The translations under genes were made by a program, and so were the position numbers. DNA of 64,000 nucleotides, taken from positions 61,720 to 125,719 of the forward strand of contig DAOTGJ010000006.1 of assembly GCA_035447065.1 (NCBI GenBank), in the 5' to 3' direction. This document shows, piece by piece, positions 53,634 to 61,834 of this stretch (within the stretch, counting starts at the first letter, position 1; each line of letters begins with the position of its first letter). This DNA is from CALEMW01 sp035447065. GTDB lineage: Bacteria; Krumholzibacteriota; Krumholzibacteriia; LZORAL124-64-63. The notes beneath the pieces were generated by a model. That model worked only from the letters and a program-made list of their open reading frames with translations. It was not told the DNA's origin and made no database searches.

Positions 53634-54391
53634 CCGACCACGGCTGCGACCTGCTCTGCATCTCGCCCCACTCCGACGACGCCGAGATCGCCCTGGGCGG
53701 CACCCTGGCCATGCTGGCGGACCGCGGCCGCCGCGTGTGGCTGGCCGACCTGACCCGCGGCGAACTGGGCAGCAACGGCACGCCGGACTCGCGCTGGCTG
53801 GAGGCCGAGGCCGCCGCGGCGATCCTGGGCGTGAGCGGCCGCGTGCAGCTGGACCTGCCCGACGGCTTCATCGGCGTGCACGACCCCGCCCAGGTGGCCG
53901 CCGTCACCGCGCTGATCCGCAGCCTGCGCCCGCGGTGGATCGCCACCGCGCCTATGCCCAACCGCCACCCCGACCACAAGGCCGTGGGCCCGCTGGTGGA
54001 GAAGGCCGTGTTCATGGCGCGCCTGGCCGCCTACGCGCCGGCCCTGCCGTCGGCCCGCATCTGGCCAGGCGATGCGTCCCTGCCGGACCCCGCGGAACGC
54101 TGGGAACCCGAGGCCCTCTTCCACGTGTGCCTGCACGGCGAGGAGGCCAGCGTGGTCTTCGACGTGTCCGATCACTGGGAGCGCAAGGTGGCCGCCCTGC
54201 GGGCCTTCGCCAGCCAGTTCGGCCGCGACGACGGCGACCGCAGCACCATGATCAACAACCCCGCCTTCCTGCAGGAGGTGGAGCGCTGGGCCCTGGCCCG
54301 CGGCTTCCGCGCCGGCTGCCGCCATGCCGAGGCCCTGCGCACGGCCCAGGCGCCGGTGCTCACGGACCTCACCGCGGAGCGCTGGGCGTGA
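53630..54391 (+). CDS. bshB1: Bacillithiol biosynthesis deacetylase (PIG-L/LmbE family)
   Basis: A 253-residue zinc deacetylase that removes the acetyl group from GlcNAc-malate. The metal and catalytic motif is SPHSDDAEIALGGT (usual form AHPDDxE, here with Ser in place of Pro), followed by LTRGELGSNGT and the second zinc motif PNRHPDHKAV. Length matches BshB1. It sits between bshC and bshA with 4-bp overlaps on both sides, which fixes the substrate assignment better than sequence alone. Confidence 0.93.
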   Translation: MTDHGCDLLCISPHSDDAEIALGGTLAMLADRGRRVWLADLTRGELGSNGTPDSRWLEAEAAAAILGVSGRVQLDLPDGFIGVHDPAQVAAVTALIRSLRPRWIATAPMPNRHPDHKAVGPLVEKAVFMARLAAYAPALPSARIWPGDASLPDPAERWEPEALFHVCLHGEEASVVFDVSDHWERKVAALRAFASQFGRDDGDRSTMINNPAFLQEVERWALARGFRAGCRHAEALRTAQAPVLTDLTAERWA

Positions 54392-55518
54392 AGCGCCTGC
54401 CGGTCGTCGCCATCACGTGCTACCCGTCCCAGGGCGGCAGCGGCGTGGTGGCCAGCGAGCTGGGCCTGAACCTGGCTCGGCGCGGGTACGAGGTGCACTT
54501 CGTCACCAGCGATCTGCCCCTGCGCCTGCGCCGCTACGACCGCAACATCGTCTTCCACCGCGTGGAGGCCGTGAGCTACCCGGTCTTCCAGCACACGCCC
54601 TACACCCTGGCCCTGGCCACCAAGATGGCCGAGGTGGTGGAGCGTCACGGCGTGGACGTGCTGCACGTGCACTACGCCATCCCGCACACGGCCAGCGCGT
54701 TCCTGGCCCAGCAGATGGTGGGGCCGGAGCGCGTGAAGGTGGTGACCACGCTGCACGGCACGGACATCACCCTGGTGGGGCAGGAGCCGGGCTACTTCGC
54801 CATGACCCGCTTCCTCATCGACCGCAGCGACGCCGTGACCACCGTGAGCACGTTCCTCAAGGAGGAGACGCGGCGCGTCTTCGGCACCGCGCGGCCCATC
54901 GACGTGATCCCCAACTTCGTGGACCCCCGCCGCTTCCGGCCGCGGCCGGATCTGGACCGCGGCTGCCTGGCGCCCGCCGGGGAGAAGATCGTGCTCCACG
55001 CCTCCAACTTCCGGCCGGTGAAGAACACCGACGCCGTGATCCGCGCCTTCGCCCGCGTGGCCGCCGCGGTGCCCTCGCGGCTGATCCTGGTGGGCGAGGG
55101 GCCGGACCTGGGCGCGGCGGAGGCCCTGGCGCGGGAGCTGGGCGTGGCCGACCGCGTGCGCGCCCTGGGTCAGAGCGAGAACCTGGAGGATCTGCTGGCC
55201 ATGGCGGACCTGACCCTGCTGCCGTCGCGGCACGAGTCCTTCGGCCTGGTGGCCCTGGAGTCCATGGCCTGCGGCACCCCGGTCATCGTGACCGGCAACG
55301 GCGGGGCGGGGGAGTTCGTGGAGCACGGCATCAACTCGTACCTGTGCGATCCGGACGACCTGGAGAGCATCGCCGCCCCGGCGGTGCGCCTGCTGACCGA
55401 CGAGCGCCACTACCGCTCCGTGGCCGAGGACGGCCTCCGCGCCGCGGTGGCGAGGTTCGGCACCACCTGCGTGATCAAGCGCTATGTGGAGCTGTACGAC
55501 CGTCTGCTGGAGGCCTAG
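54388..55518 (+). CDS. bshA: N-acetyl-alpha-D-glucosaminyl L-malate synthase
   Basis: A 376-residue GT4 glycosyltransferase that makes GlcNAc-malate, first step of bacillithiol. The opening ITCYPSQGGSGVVASELG is typical of BshA, as are HVHYAIPHTASAFLAQQM, TTLHGTDITLVGQEPGYF, and NFRPVKNTDAVIRAF. The donor-side Glu motif is PSRHESFGLVALESMACGTP. GTG 54388 overlaps bshB by 4 bp. It is the last gene of the lpxB-to-bshA run; a 165-bp gap with a promoter follows. Confidence 0.96.
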   Translation: MKRLPVVAITCYPSQGGSGVVASELGLNLARRGYEVHFVTSDLPLRLRRYDRNIVFHRVEAVSYPVFQHTPYTLALATKMAEVVERHGVDVLHVHYAIPHTASAFLAQQMVGPERVKVVTTLHGTDITLVGQEPGYFAMTRFLIDRSDAVTTVSTFLKEETRRVFGTARPIDVIPNFVDPRRFRPRPDLDRGCLAPAGEKIVLHASNFRPVKNTDAVIRAFARVAAAVPSRLILVGEGPDLGAAEALARELGVADRVRALGQSENLEDLLAMADLTLLPSRHESFGLVALESMACGTPVIVTGNGGAGEFVEHGINSYLCDPDDLESIAAPAVRLLTDERHYRSVAEDGLRAAVARFGTTCVIKRYVELYDRLLEA

Positions 55519-55567
55519 GAACTTCCGACCCGCCCCGGTGTTGGCGGGCCGACGCGCGGTTCCCGGC

Positions 55568-55595
55568 TTGCATCGCCACACGGACGTGATACCTT
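55568..55595 (+). promoter_or_regulatory. Putative promoter of the tol operon
   Basis: TTGCAT at 55568-55573, a 16-bp spacer and TACCTT at 55590-55595 (within TGATACCTT), about 90 bp before tolQ. The 165-bp gap between bshA and tolQ holds no ORF; a 6-bp-stem hairpin at 55529-55548 follows bshA. Confidence 0.4.
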
Positions 55596-55683
55596 CACGC
55601 CAGGAATCCGCACGGGCGCCCCACCCGACGTCGACGACCGTTCCCGCGGCCCCGTCGCCGTCCGCCGTCAAGAAGGAGCTGTG

Positions 55684-56406
55684 ATGACGCCGACCCCCTT
55701 CCTCGCCGCCCTGGGCCCCCAGGAGCTGCTCGGCCTGCTGCTCGAGACCACCCTGCTGGGCAAGATCATCCTGCTCACCCTGCTGGTGCTGTCCATCCTC
55801 TGCTGGGCGGTGATGCTGGACAAGGCCCGCACGCTGACGGGGATCCGCCGCGGCCACCGCGAGTTCTGGGACCGCTGCGAGGCCTGGCTGGGCGGCAAGG
55901 ACCGCGCGGAGCTGGACGCCTGGTGCGCCCAGCGCACGGAGCTGCCCCTGGCCAACCTCTGGCGCGAGGCCGCCGGCCAGGACTCGGCCGTGAAGGTGCG
56001 CCGCACCAGCGAGCGCGTGGCCTACTCGGAGACCGAGAGCCTGGAGCGCTACCTGATCATCCTGAGCACCACCGTCACCATCGCGCCGTTCCTGGGGCTC
56101 ATGGGCACGGTGTGGGGCATCATGCAGGCGTTCTGGGACATGTCCGCCATGCGCAGCGCCAACCTCACGGTGGTGGCGCCGGGCATCGCCGAGGCCCTGA
56201 TCACCACCATCGCCGGCCTGAGCGCGGCCATCCCCGCGGTGGTGTTCTTCAACTCCTTCGTGCGCAAGATCGACCTGGTGGGCAACGAGATGGAACGCCT
56301 CCGCTCCCTGCTGGAGGAGGAGGTGATGGAGCGCACGGGCGGCGCCCAGTCGCGGCAGCGTCCCGCGCGTCGTCCCGAGACCTACCCCGGCGAGCGCATC
56401 CGATGA
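55684..56406 (+). CDS. tolQ: TolQ (MotA/TolQ/ExbB proton channel family)
   Basis: A 240-residue inner-membrane channel subunit that powers Tol-Pal with the proton gradient. Three membrane segments: about residues 24-45, 125-150 and 170-190. The family core ISTTVTIAPFLGLMGTVWGI-type segment is present (LSTTVTIAPFLGLMGTVWGI), and the last helix carries IAEALITTIAGLSAAIPAVV. ATG 55684 is preferred to GTG 55681 because AAGGAG ends five bases before it. It heads tolQ-tolR-tonB/tolA-tolB-pal-cpoB; tolR overlaps by 4 bp. The context separates it from ExbB. Confidence 0.93.
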   Translation: MTPTPFLAALGPQELLGLLLETTLLGKIILLTLLVLSILCWAVMLDKARTLTGIRRGHREFWDRCEAWLGGKDRAELDAWCAQRTELPLANLWREAAGQDSAVKVRRTSERVAYSETESLERYLIILSTTVTIAPFLGLMGTVWGIMQAFWDMSAMRSANLTVVAPGIAEALITTIAGLSAAIPAVVFFNSFVRKIDLVGNEMERLRSLLEEEVMERTGGAQSRQRPARRPETYPGERIR

Positions 56407-56816
56407 AACGCTCGCGCTACCGCAGCCTGTCGGAGATCAACATCACGTCGCTGGTGGACGTGACCCTCTGCCTGCTCATCATCTTCATGCTCACCGCCCC
56501 GTACATCCAGGGCGGCGTGGAGGTGGACCTGCCCGACGCCGAGACGCGGGAGGTGGTGGTGGAGGAGGGGCCCATCATCTCGGTCACCAACAACCGCCAG
56601 GTGTTCTGGGAGGAGGAGCCCGTCTCCCTGGAGGACCTGGAGGCGCGCCTGACCGACCGCCTGGACGAGCGCGAGACCCTGCCGGTCTACCTGCGCATCG
56701 ACCAGGAGATCCCCTACGGCTTCGCCCTGCGCGTGATGGCGGTGGTGGAGCGCCTGGGCTTCCAGCACCTCAGCCTGGTGGCGGATCAGGAGGGGGCCGA
56801 CGGGAGCGCGCCGTGA
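56403..56816 (+). CDS. tolR: TolR (ExbD/TolR family)
   Basis: A 137-residue TolR. One N-terminal membrane segment contains the proton-path Asp: NITSLVDVTLCLLIIFMLTA (Asp near residue 20), preceded by INITSLVD, typical of the family. The periplasmic domain (about 45-130) has VEVDLPDAETREVV and the C-terminal helix YGFALRVMAVVERLGFQHLS. ATGA overlap with tolQ and GTGA with the next gene. Confidence 0.94.
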   Translation: MKRSRYRSLSEINITSLVDVTLCLLIIFMLTAPYIQGGVEVDLPDAETREVVVEEGPIISVTNNRQVFWEEEPVSLEDLEARLTDRLDERETLPVYLRIDQEIPYGFALRVMAVVERLGFQHLSLVADQEGADGSAP

Positions 56817-57565
56817 CCCGATCGCTGCCCGGCTCGCTGCTGCTCCATGCCACGGCCCTGCTGCTGATCGTGCTGTACGGCACCTTCGTGGACCGGCCGC
56901 AGATCCGCACGCCGCGCACCATCCAGGTGCAGATGGTGTCCCTGCCGGAGCGCCCGCAGCCCGCGACGCCGCAGGAGGCGCCTGCGGAGCAGCCCGCGGA
57001 GCAGCCGGCGGTCACGCCCCCCGCGCCGGAGCCGGCGGTGGAGACCAAGCCGGACCCCACGCCGGTGCCCGAGGCGCCGCGGCAGCAGCCCGAGACCAAG
57101 CCCGAACCGGAGACGCCCAAGCCGCAGCCGGAGACCAAGCCGCAGCCGGAGACCAAGCCGGAGACCAAGCCCGCGACGCCGCCGGCCACGCCCCCGGCGG
57201 AGACGCCGGCCGAGGCCGTGGAGGGCACCCCCCAGGTCAGCTCCGTGACCGGGACGGACCAGGAGATCCCGGCCCAGTTCCAGTACTACATCACCCTGCT
57301 GCAGGGACGCGTGGCGCGGAACTGGAACCCCAAGCGCCTGGGCTTCCGCGAGGGCGGGCAGCGCTTCTGCGTCATCCACTTCACCGTGGAGCGCGACGGA
57401 CGGGTGACCCGCGAGACCGTCGAGAGGTCGTCGGGCGTAAGCCTCTTCGACCAGGAGGCCCTGAACGCCGTGCGCCGCGTGGGGCGCATGCCGCCCCTGC
57501 CGGCGGGCATCACCGGCCAGAACCTGGGCGTGCACTTCACCTTCACCCTGGAGACGGGACCCTGA
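56813..57565 (+). CDS. TonB/TolA-like energy-transducing protein
   Basis: A 250-residue protein in the TolA position of the operon. One N-terminal membrane segment (about 7-24) is followed by a long Pro/Glu/Lys-rich periplasmic linker (about 45-140) with repeated ETKPQP units, and a TonB-family C-terminal domain (about 160-245): YYITLLQGRVARNWNPK, FCVIHFTVERDGRVT, SLFDQEALNAVRRVGRMPPL. TolA in E. coli has a long helical domain instead, so this TonB-like form is the usual replacement in non-proteobacterial Tol operons. Polyproline-like stretches here may need EF-P. GTG start, 4-bp overlap with tolR. Confidence 0.88.
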   Translation: MTRSLPGSLLLHATALLLIVLYGTFVDRPQIRTPRTIQVQMVSLPERPQPATPQEAPAEQPAEQPAVTPPAPEPAVETKPDPTPVPEAPRQQPETKPEPETPKPQPETKPQPETKPETKPATPPATPPAETPAEAVEGTPQVSSVTGTDQEIPAQFQYYITLLQGRVARNWNPKRLGFREGGQRFCVIHFTVERDGRVTRETVERSSGVSLFDQEALNAVRRVGRMPPLPAGITGQNLGVHFTFTLETGP

Positions 57566-57569
57566 CGCC

Positions 57570-58841
57570 ATGCGACTGCGCACCTCCATCCTCTGTCTTC
57601 TGATGCTGCTGGGAGCCGCGGGCGCGCGGGCCCAGGAGATCGAGATCGGCATCGTCAAGCAGGCCTTCGAGCGCTACGACATCCTGGTCATGCCCCTGGA
57701 GGTCACCTCCGGCGGCACCGAGGCCCAGCAGGACGCCTGGACCGTGGAGTCGGTCATGTCCTTGGACCTGGACTACAGCGGGCTGTTCCGGGCCCTGTCG
57801 CCCCAGGAGGCGGACACGGCCGCGGTGAGCTTCGGCATCGAGGGCGTGCTGGAAGGCCGCCTGCCCGGCACCGCGGTGACCGCGGCGGAGGCGGCCCCGG
57901 TGCTCACCCTGCGCCTGGTCAGCCAGCCCGGGCGGCAGGTCCTGCTCAACAAGCGCTACCGGCCCACGGCGGGGCAGCTGCGGGCCTCGGCGCACCACTT
58001 CGTGAACGAGGTGGTGCAGCTGATCATGGGAGAGCCGGGCATCGCCCTGACGCGCATCGTCTTCAGCCGCGGCAGCGACGACCGCCGCGACATCTACTGC
58101 GTGGACTACGACGGCGAGGGCCTGAAGCGCCTGACGGCCAACCGGCGCCTGAACCTGTTCCCGGCCTGGTCGCCCGACGGCACCCAGATCGCCTTCATGA
58201 GCTGGGAGGAGGGCCAGCAGGGCCTGTATCTGCTGGAGACGGCCACGGGGGACGTGTCGGTGGTGAACCGCACCCTGGGCTCCAACCTGGGCCCCACCTG
58301 GAGCCCGGACGGCAAGGAGCTGCTGGCGTCGCTGTCCAAGACGGGGCAGCACGAGATCTACCGCATCCGGCTCAAGGACGGGCACCTGCAGCGGCTGACG
58401 GTGTCGGACGCCATCGAGGTCTCGCCGTCCTGGTCGCCCAACGGGCGCGACATCGTGTTCACCAGCGACCGCACCGGCTCCCCGCAGCTCTACGTCATGG
58501 GCGGCGACGGCTCCGGCCGCCGTCGGCTGAGCTTCGAGGGGCGCTACAACGACGCGGCGAGCTGGTCGCCCAACGGGGAGCTCATCGTGTACGCCTGCCG
58601 GGAGCAGGACATCACCCAGGTGGTCCTGATGAACCAGGACGGCTCCGAGCGCCGCTTCCTGACCGACGCCTCGTGGGGCAACTGCGAGGACCCGGCCTGG
58701 GCCCCGGACAGCCGGCACGTGGTGTTCGCCTCGGACCGGAGCGGCCTCTTCAAGCTCTATGTGATGGACGTGACCGACGGGTCGGCCCGTCAGTTGACAT
58801 TTGGTGACGAACCAGACACAACTCCGCATTGGTCCCGTTGA
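57570..58841 (+). CDS. tolB: TolB periplasmic beta-propeller
   Basis: A 423-residue TolB. Signal peptide 1-21 (AAGARA), an N-terminal alpha/beta domain (about 22-165) with YDILVMPLE and FRALSPQEA, then a six-bladed propeller of WD-like repeats with the recurring pattern PAWSPDGTQIAF, PTWSPDGKELLA, PSWSPNGRDIVFTSDR, ASWSPNGELIVY, PAWAPDSRHVVF and ending PHWSR. Each PxWSP marks a blade. TolB binds Pal and the TolA-like protein. ATG 57570 is 4 bp after the previous stop. The region after it (58829 onward) holds a promoter for pal. Confidence 0.96.
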   Translation: MRLRTSILCLLMLLGAAGARAQEIEIGIVKQAFERYDILVMPLEVTSGGTEAQQDAWTVESVMSLDLDYSGLFRALSPQEADTAAVSFGIEGVLEGRLPGTAVTAAEAAPVLTLRLVSQPGRQVLLNKRYRPTAGQLRASAHHFVNEVVQLIMGEPGIALTRIVFSRGSDDRRDIYCVDYDGEGLKRLTANRRLNLFPAWSPDGTQIAFMSWEEGQQGLYLLETATGDVSVVNRTLGSNLGPTWSPDGKELLASLSKTGQHEIYRIRLKDGHLQRLTVSDAIEVSPSWSPNGRDIVFTSDRTGSPQLYVMGGDGSGRRRLSFEGRYNDAASWSPNGELIVYACREQDITQVVLMNQDGSERRFLTDASWGNCEDPAWAPDSRHVVFASDRSGLFKLYVMDVTDGSARQLTFGDEPDTTPHWSR

Positions 58842-58857
58842 CGGAACGTGTTAGATT
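58829..58857 (+). promoter_or_regulatory. Putative promoter of pal
   Basis: TTGGTC at 58829-58834, a 17-bp spacer and TAGATT at 58852-58857, overlapping the tolB end and 60 bp before pal. It would allow extra expression of the abundant lipoprotein Pal independently of tolQRAB. Confidence 0.5.
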
Positions 58858-58916
58858 AGTGGCGCTGAATTTCCCCTGTCCGTGTCTTCCCCCCGCGGGA
58901 AAGGAGTCGTAAGACT

Positions 58917-59468
58917 ATGAATCGCAAGCTTGTCTCCCTGGTGATCCTCCTGGGTCTGGCCTTCGTCATCGCCGGTTGCGGCGGCAAGGACGCCGAGGTC
59001 CTGGACGACCCGACGGCGACCGTGACCACGCCCGCCGAGACGGTGCCCACCACGCCGGTGGCCGAAGATCCCGCTCCCACCGAGGTGGTGCCCAGCGGCC
59101 CGACCGCCGAGGACTACGCCCGCATGGCGCCCCAGGAGTACGGCATCGAGGACGTTTTCTTCGCGTTCGATCAGTATGCGCTGAGCTACGAGGCCATGCG
59201 TCTGCTGGAGGCCAACGCCCGCATCATGAAGGAGCACTCCTCCCTCGTGTACGTGGTGGAGGGCCACTGCGACGAGCGCGGCACGGTGGAGTACAACCTG
59301 GCCCTGGGCGAGAAGCGCGCCCAGGCCGTGCGCGACTACCTGGTCAACCAGGGCGTGCCTTCCAGCCAGCTGCGCCTGACCTCCTACGGCGAGGAGCGTC
59401 CCTTCGCCCGCGGCGGCAACGAGAGCGCCTGGGCCCTGAACCGCCGCGCGCACTTCTCGCGTCCGTAA
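58917..59468 (+). CDS. pal: Peptidoglycan-associated lipoprotein Pal
   Basis: A 183-residue OmpA-like lipoprotein. The signal peptide ends in lipobox FVIAGC (Cys20). A Pro/Thr-rich linker (about 25-65) leads to the OmpA peptidoglycan-binding domain (about 78-180): VFFAFDQYALSYEA, GHCDERGTVEYNLALGEKRA, with the diaminopimelate-binding Asp and Arg (DERG and the LGEKRA region), and NRRAHFS at the end. ATG 58917 has AAAGGAG upstream. It anchors the outer membrane to peptidoglycan together with TolB. Confidence 0.97.
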   Translation: MNRKLVSLVILLGLAFVIAGCGGKDAEVLDDPTATVTTPAETVPTTPVAEDPAPTEVVPSGPTAEDYARMAPQEYGIEDVFFAFDQYALSYEAMRLLEANARIMKEHSSLVYVVEGHCDERGTVEYNLALGEKRAQAVRDYLVNQGVPSSQLRLTSYGEERPFARGGNESAWALNRRAHFSRP

Positions 59469-59477
59469 GGGGAGATG

Positions 59478-60263
59478 ATGGGTTTCGTGCCGGCCAGGCG
59501 ATCCCTGGCGCTGCTACTGCCGATGTCCCTGCTGCTCGTGGGCTGCACCGCCCAGTTCGAGCACCTCGAGAGCGCCGTGGAGCGCAACACCGAGGAGCTG
59601 GTCTCCCTCCAGGGAGAGCAGCGCGTGGTGCGGCAGGAGGTGGAGGCCCTGGGCCGCCTGCTGCGGGCCGATGACGACTCGGGCGTCCAGACGGACGCCC
59701 GGCTCATCACCCGCATGGGCCAGCTCGAGACCCGTCTGGACCAGCTGATCCGGCTCCAGGAGGACAACGGCCAGTACATGCGCAACCTCTCGGCGCGCGT
59801 GGACCTGCTGACCACCCGCCTGGGGGTGCCCACCGTGGGGGAATTCAAGACGGTGGAGGATCCCGCCTCCGGCGCGGCGCTCGCCGACCTGCCCGAGGAG
59901 GGCAGGGCGATCTACGACGCCGCGCTGCTGGACCGCAGCCGGGGCAACGACGACGTGGCGCGGCAGGGGCTCGAGGAGTTCCTGTCGCGCTATCCCAACT
60001 CGGAGCTCACCGGCGACGCCCTCTACTGGCTGGGCGAGATGGCCTACGCCAACGGGGAGCACGACGAGGCCCTGGTCCACCTCAACGCCGTGGTGGAGGG
60101 CCACCCGGGCTCCGAACGGCGTCCCGACGCCATGCTCAAGGTGGTCTTCTGCTACCGCGAGCTGGGCCAGCCGGAGCGCGCCCGCGCGGCCCTGGCCAAG
60201 CTGAAGAACGATTATCCCGACTCGGAGCAGGCGGCGCTGGGCGACGCCGCCCTCGACGACTGA
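59478..60263 (+). CDS. cpoB: CpoB/YbgF Tol-Pal accessory protein
   Basis: A 261-residue protein. Residues 1-22 carry a lipoprotein-type signal (SLLLVGC, Cys near 22). A coiled-coil segment (about 25-110) with heptad-like EHLESAVERNTEELVSL is followed by TPR repeats (about 140-255): YDAALLDRSRGNDDVARQGL, LYWLGEMAYANGEHDEALVH and DAMLKVVFCYRELGQPERAR. It couples Tol-Pal constriction to peptidoglycan synthesis. ATG 59478 is preferred over 59475 because AAGGGGA ends four bases before it. Confidence 0.9.
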   Translation: MGFVPARRSLALLLPMSLLLVGCTAQFEHLESAVERNTEELVSLQGEQRVVRQEVEALGRLLRADDDSGVQTDARLITRMGQLETRLDQLIRLQEDNGQYMRNLSARVDLLTTRLGVPTVGEFKTVEDPASGAALADLPEEGRAIYDAALLDRSRGNDDVARQGLEEFLSRYPNSELTGDALYWLGEMAYANGEHDEALVHLNAVVEGHPGSERRPDAMLKVVFCYRELGQPERARAALAKLKNDYPDSEQAALGDAALDD

Positions 60264-60295
60264 CCCGCCCCGCCCGGGGCGAAGGGGAGGGCATC

Positions 60296-60619
60296 ATGCC
60301 CAAGCATCAGGTCCTGAAGATGGCCCGCGAGCTCACCCAGCCGTTCCGGCCGGTGGAGGTCGCGGATCTCGACGGCGCCTATCACAGCTTCATCGTGCGC
60401 TACAGCGGCGACTACGTGACCCACAGCCACTCCGCCGACGAGTTCATCTACATCCTGGAAGGCGCCATCGAGGTGGACATGGACCAGCGGACGCTGGAGG
60501 TCCGTCAGGGCGAGGCGCTGCTCATCCCCGCCGGCAAGCCCCATCGCCCGCGCTGCAAGGGCATGGCCCTGGCGCTGGTCTTCGAGACCAAGGGTCTCCA
60601 GGTGGAGGGCCGGGACTAG
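60296..60619 (+). CDS. Small cupin-domain protein
   Basis: A 107-residue single-domain cupin. Motif 1 reads YVTHSHSADEFIYILEGAIEV (two His and a Glu as metal ligands) and motif 2 ALLIPAGKPHRPRC (with the last His). Small cupins bind a metal and act in regulation, isomerisation or sensing; the substrate is not predictable. ATG 60296 has AGGGGAGGG upstream. It converges on fbp, with a 21-bp gap forming a hairpin. Confidence 0.85.
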   Translation: MPKHQVLKMARELTQPFRPVEVADLDGAYHSFIVRYSGDYVTHSHSADEFIYILEGAIEVDMDQRTLEVRQGEALLIPAGKPHRPRCKGMALALVFETKGLQVEGRD

Positions 60620-60633
60620 CAGGTGGCGGGCCG

Positions 60634-60653
60634 GGACGGGCTACAGCCCGTCC
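60634..60653. other. Hairpin at the cupin/fbp convergent junction
   Basis: Nine-bp arms (60634-60642 with 60645-60653) with a 2-nt loop, spanning the fbp stop codon. It may end transcription from either side, but no T-run is present. Confidence 0.35.
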
Positions 60654-61669
60654 GGCGCAGCGTCCGCTTCCGACAGCAGCTTCTCGATCCGCAGCACCGT
60701 GCCGCGGCTGCCGATGTACAGCGGCGTCCGTTCGTGCAGGTCCGTGGGCAGGATCTCCAGGATGGGGCGGTGCCCGTCGCTGGCGTAGCCGCCCGCGTGC
60801 TCGGCCAGGAAGGCCAGGGGCGCGGCCTCGTAGAGCAGGCGCAGCTTGCCCTTGGCCGCCTTGATCGACGGCGGGTAGAGGAACACGCCGCCGTAGAGCA
60901 GGTTGCGGTGGAAGTCGGCCACCAGCGAGCCGATGTAGCGCGCCGTGCTGCCCTCGCCCTTGGGCCCCCGCTTCAGCTCCCGCACCACAGCCTGCACGCC
61001 CTTGGACCACAGGGGCTCGTTGCCCTCGTTCACCGAGTAGGTGGCGGTCTCGAAAGGGATGCGCACGTTCTCGTGGCTGAGCAGGAACTCGCCGATGCCC
61101 GGATCCAGGGTGAAGCCGTGCACGCCGTGGCCGGCGGTGTAGACGAACATGGTGCTGGACCCGTACACCACGTAGCCCGCGGCCACCAGCGAGCTGCCGG
61201 GCTGCAGGGCGTCGTCCAGGGTGGCGGCGCCGTTGCGCGAGCGGCGGCGGTAGATGCCGAAGATGGTGCCGATGCTCACGTTCGCGTCGATGTTGCTCGA
61301 GCCGTCCAGGGGATCGAACAGCACCACGTACTTGCCGCTGCCGGTCCCGAAGTCCACGTCCACCGCAGACTCCTCCTCCTCCGAGCCCAGCAGGCACACC
61401 TGGCCGCGGCGGCCCAGGCAGCGCTTGAGCGTGGCGTTGGCGTAGTCGTCCAGCTTCTGGACCTGCTCGCCCTGCACGTTGCTGTCGCCGGTGGCGCCCA
61501 GGATGTCCACCAGGCCGGCCCGTGACACCTCGCGCGAGATGATCTTGGCCGCGAAGGCGATGTCGTTGAGCAGGCTGGTGAAGTCGCCGCTGGCGCCGGG
61601 GTGGAGCCCCTGCATGTCCAGGATGTGGCTCTCCACCGTGATCAGGTTGTGGGACGGCTGCTGGGTCAT
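60641..61669 (-). CDS. fbp: Fructose-1,6-bisphosphatase class 1
   Basis: A 342-residue FBPase for gluconeogenesis. Metal-binding motifs: SEEEESAVD and LFDPLDGSSNIDANVSIGT; the sugar-binding segment SLVADFHRNLLYGGVFLYP; and LYEAAPLAFLAEHAGGYASD near the end. Length is normal. ATG at 61669 has GAGGAG five bases upstream (minus strand). The gene is one of only two protein-coding genes on the minus strand. It is divergent from pruA, with the spacer containing promoters for both. Confidence 0.97.
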   Translation of the reverse strand: MTQQPSHNLITVESHILDMQGLHPGASGDFTSLLNDIAFAAKIISREVSRAGLVDILGATGDSNVQGEQVQKLDDYANATLKRCLGRRGQVCLLGSEEEESAVDVDFGTGSGKYVVLFDPLDGSSNIDANVSIGTIFGIYRRRSRNGAATLDDALQPGSSLVAAGYVVYGSSTMFVYTAGHGVHGFTLDPGIGEFLLSHENVRIPFETATYSVNEGNEPLWSKGVQAVVRELKRGPKGEGSTARYIGSLVADFHRNLLYGGVFLYPPSIKAAKGKLRLLYEAAPLAFLAEHAGGYASDGHRPILEILPTDLHERTPLYIGSRGTVLRIEKLLSEADAAPDGL

Positions 61670-61691
61670 GTCGCTCCTCGGATCGGTTCGG

Positions 61692-61716
61692 AGTTTAGCA
61701 CAGGGGAATCTTAGCA
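61692..61716 (-). promoter_or_regulatory. Putative fbp promoter with paired extended -10 elements
   Basis: On the minus strand, TGCTAAGAT (61708-61716) and TGCTAAACT (61692-61700) repeat the same extended -10 form 16 bp apart, just upstream of fbp. No good -35 was seen. Confidence 0.4.
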
Positions 61717-61757
61717 GGATCCGCGCCCGCGGGCGAGGACCGATGCGACGATCGGGG

Positions 61758-61786
61758 TTGCCATCGCCGGGCGTGGTGGCCATCTT
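61758..61786 (+). promoter_or_regulatory. Putative promoter of pruA
   Basis: TTGCCA at 61758-61763, a 17-bp spacer and CATCTT at 61781-61786, 49 bp before pruA. Confidence 0.5.
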
Positions 61787-61834
61787 CGACGGCGTCTTCA
61801 CCACGCCAACGGAACGTCGTCCCGGAGGATCGTC

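Noticed and set aside
57050..57210. Short direct repeats in the TonB-like gene as a CRISPR-like or mobile repeat
   Set aside because: They are irregular, in frame, and encode the Pro/Glu/Lys linker normal for TonB proteins.
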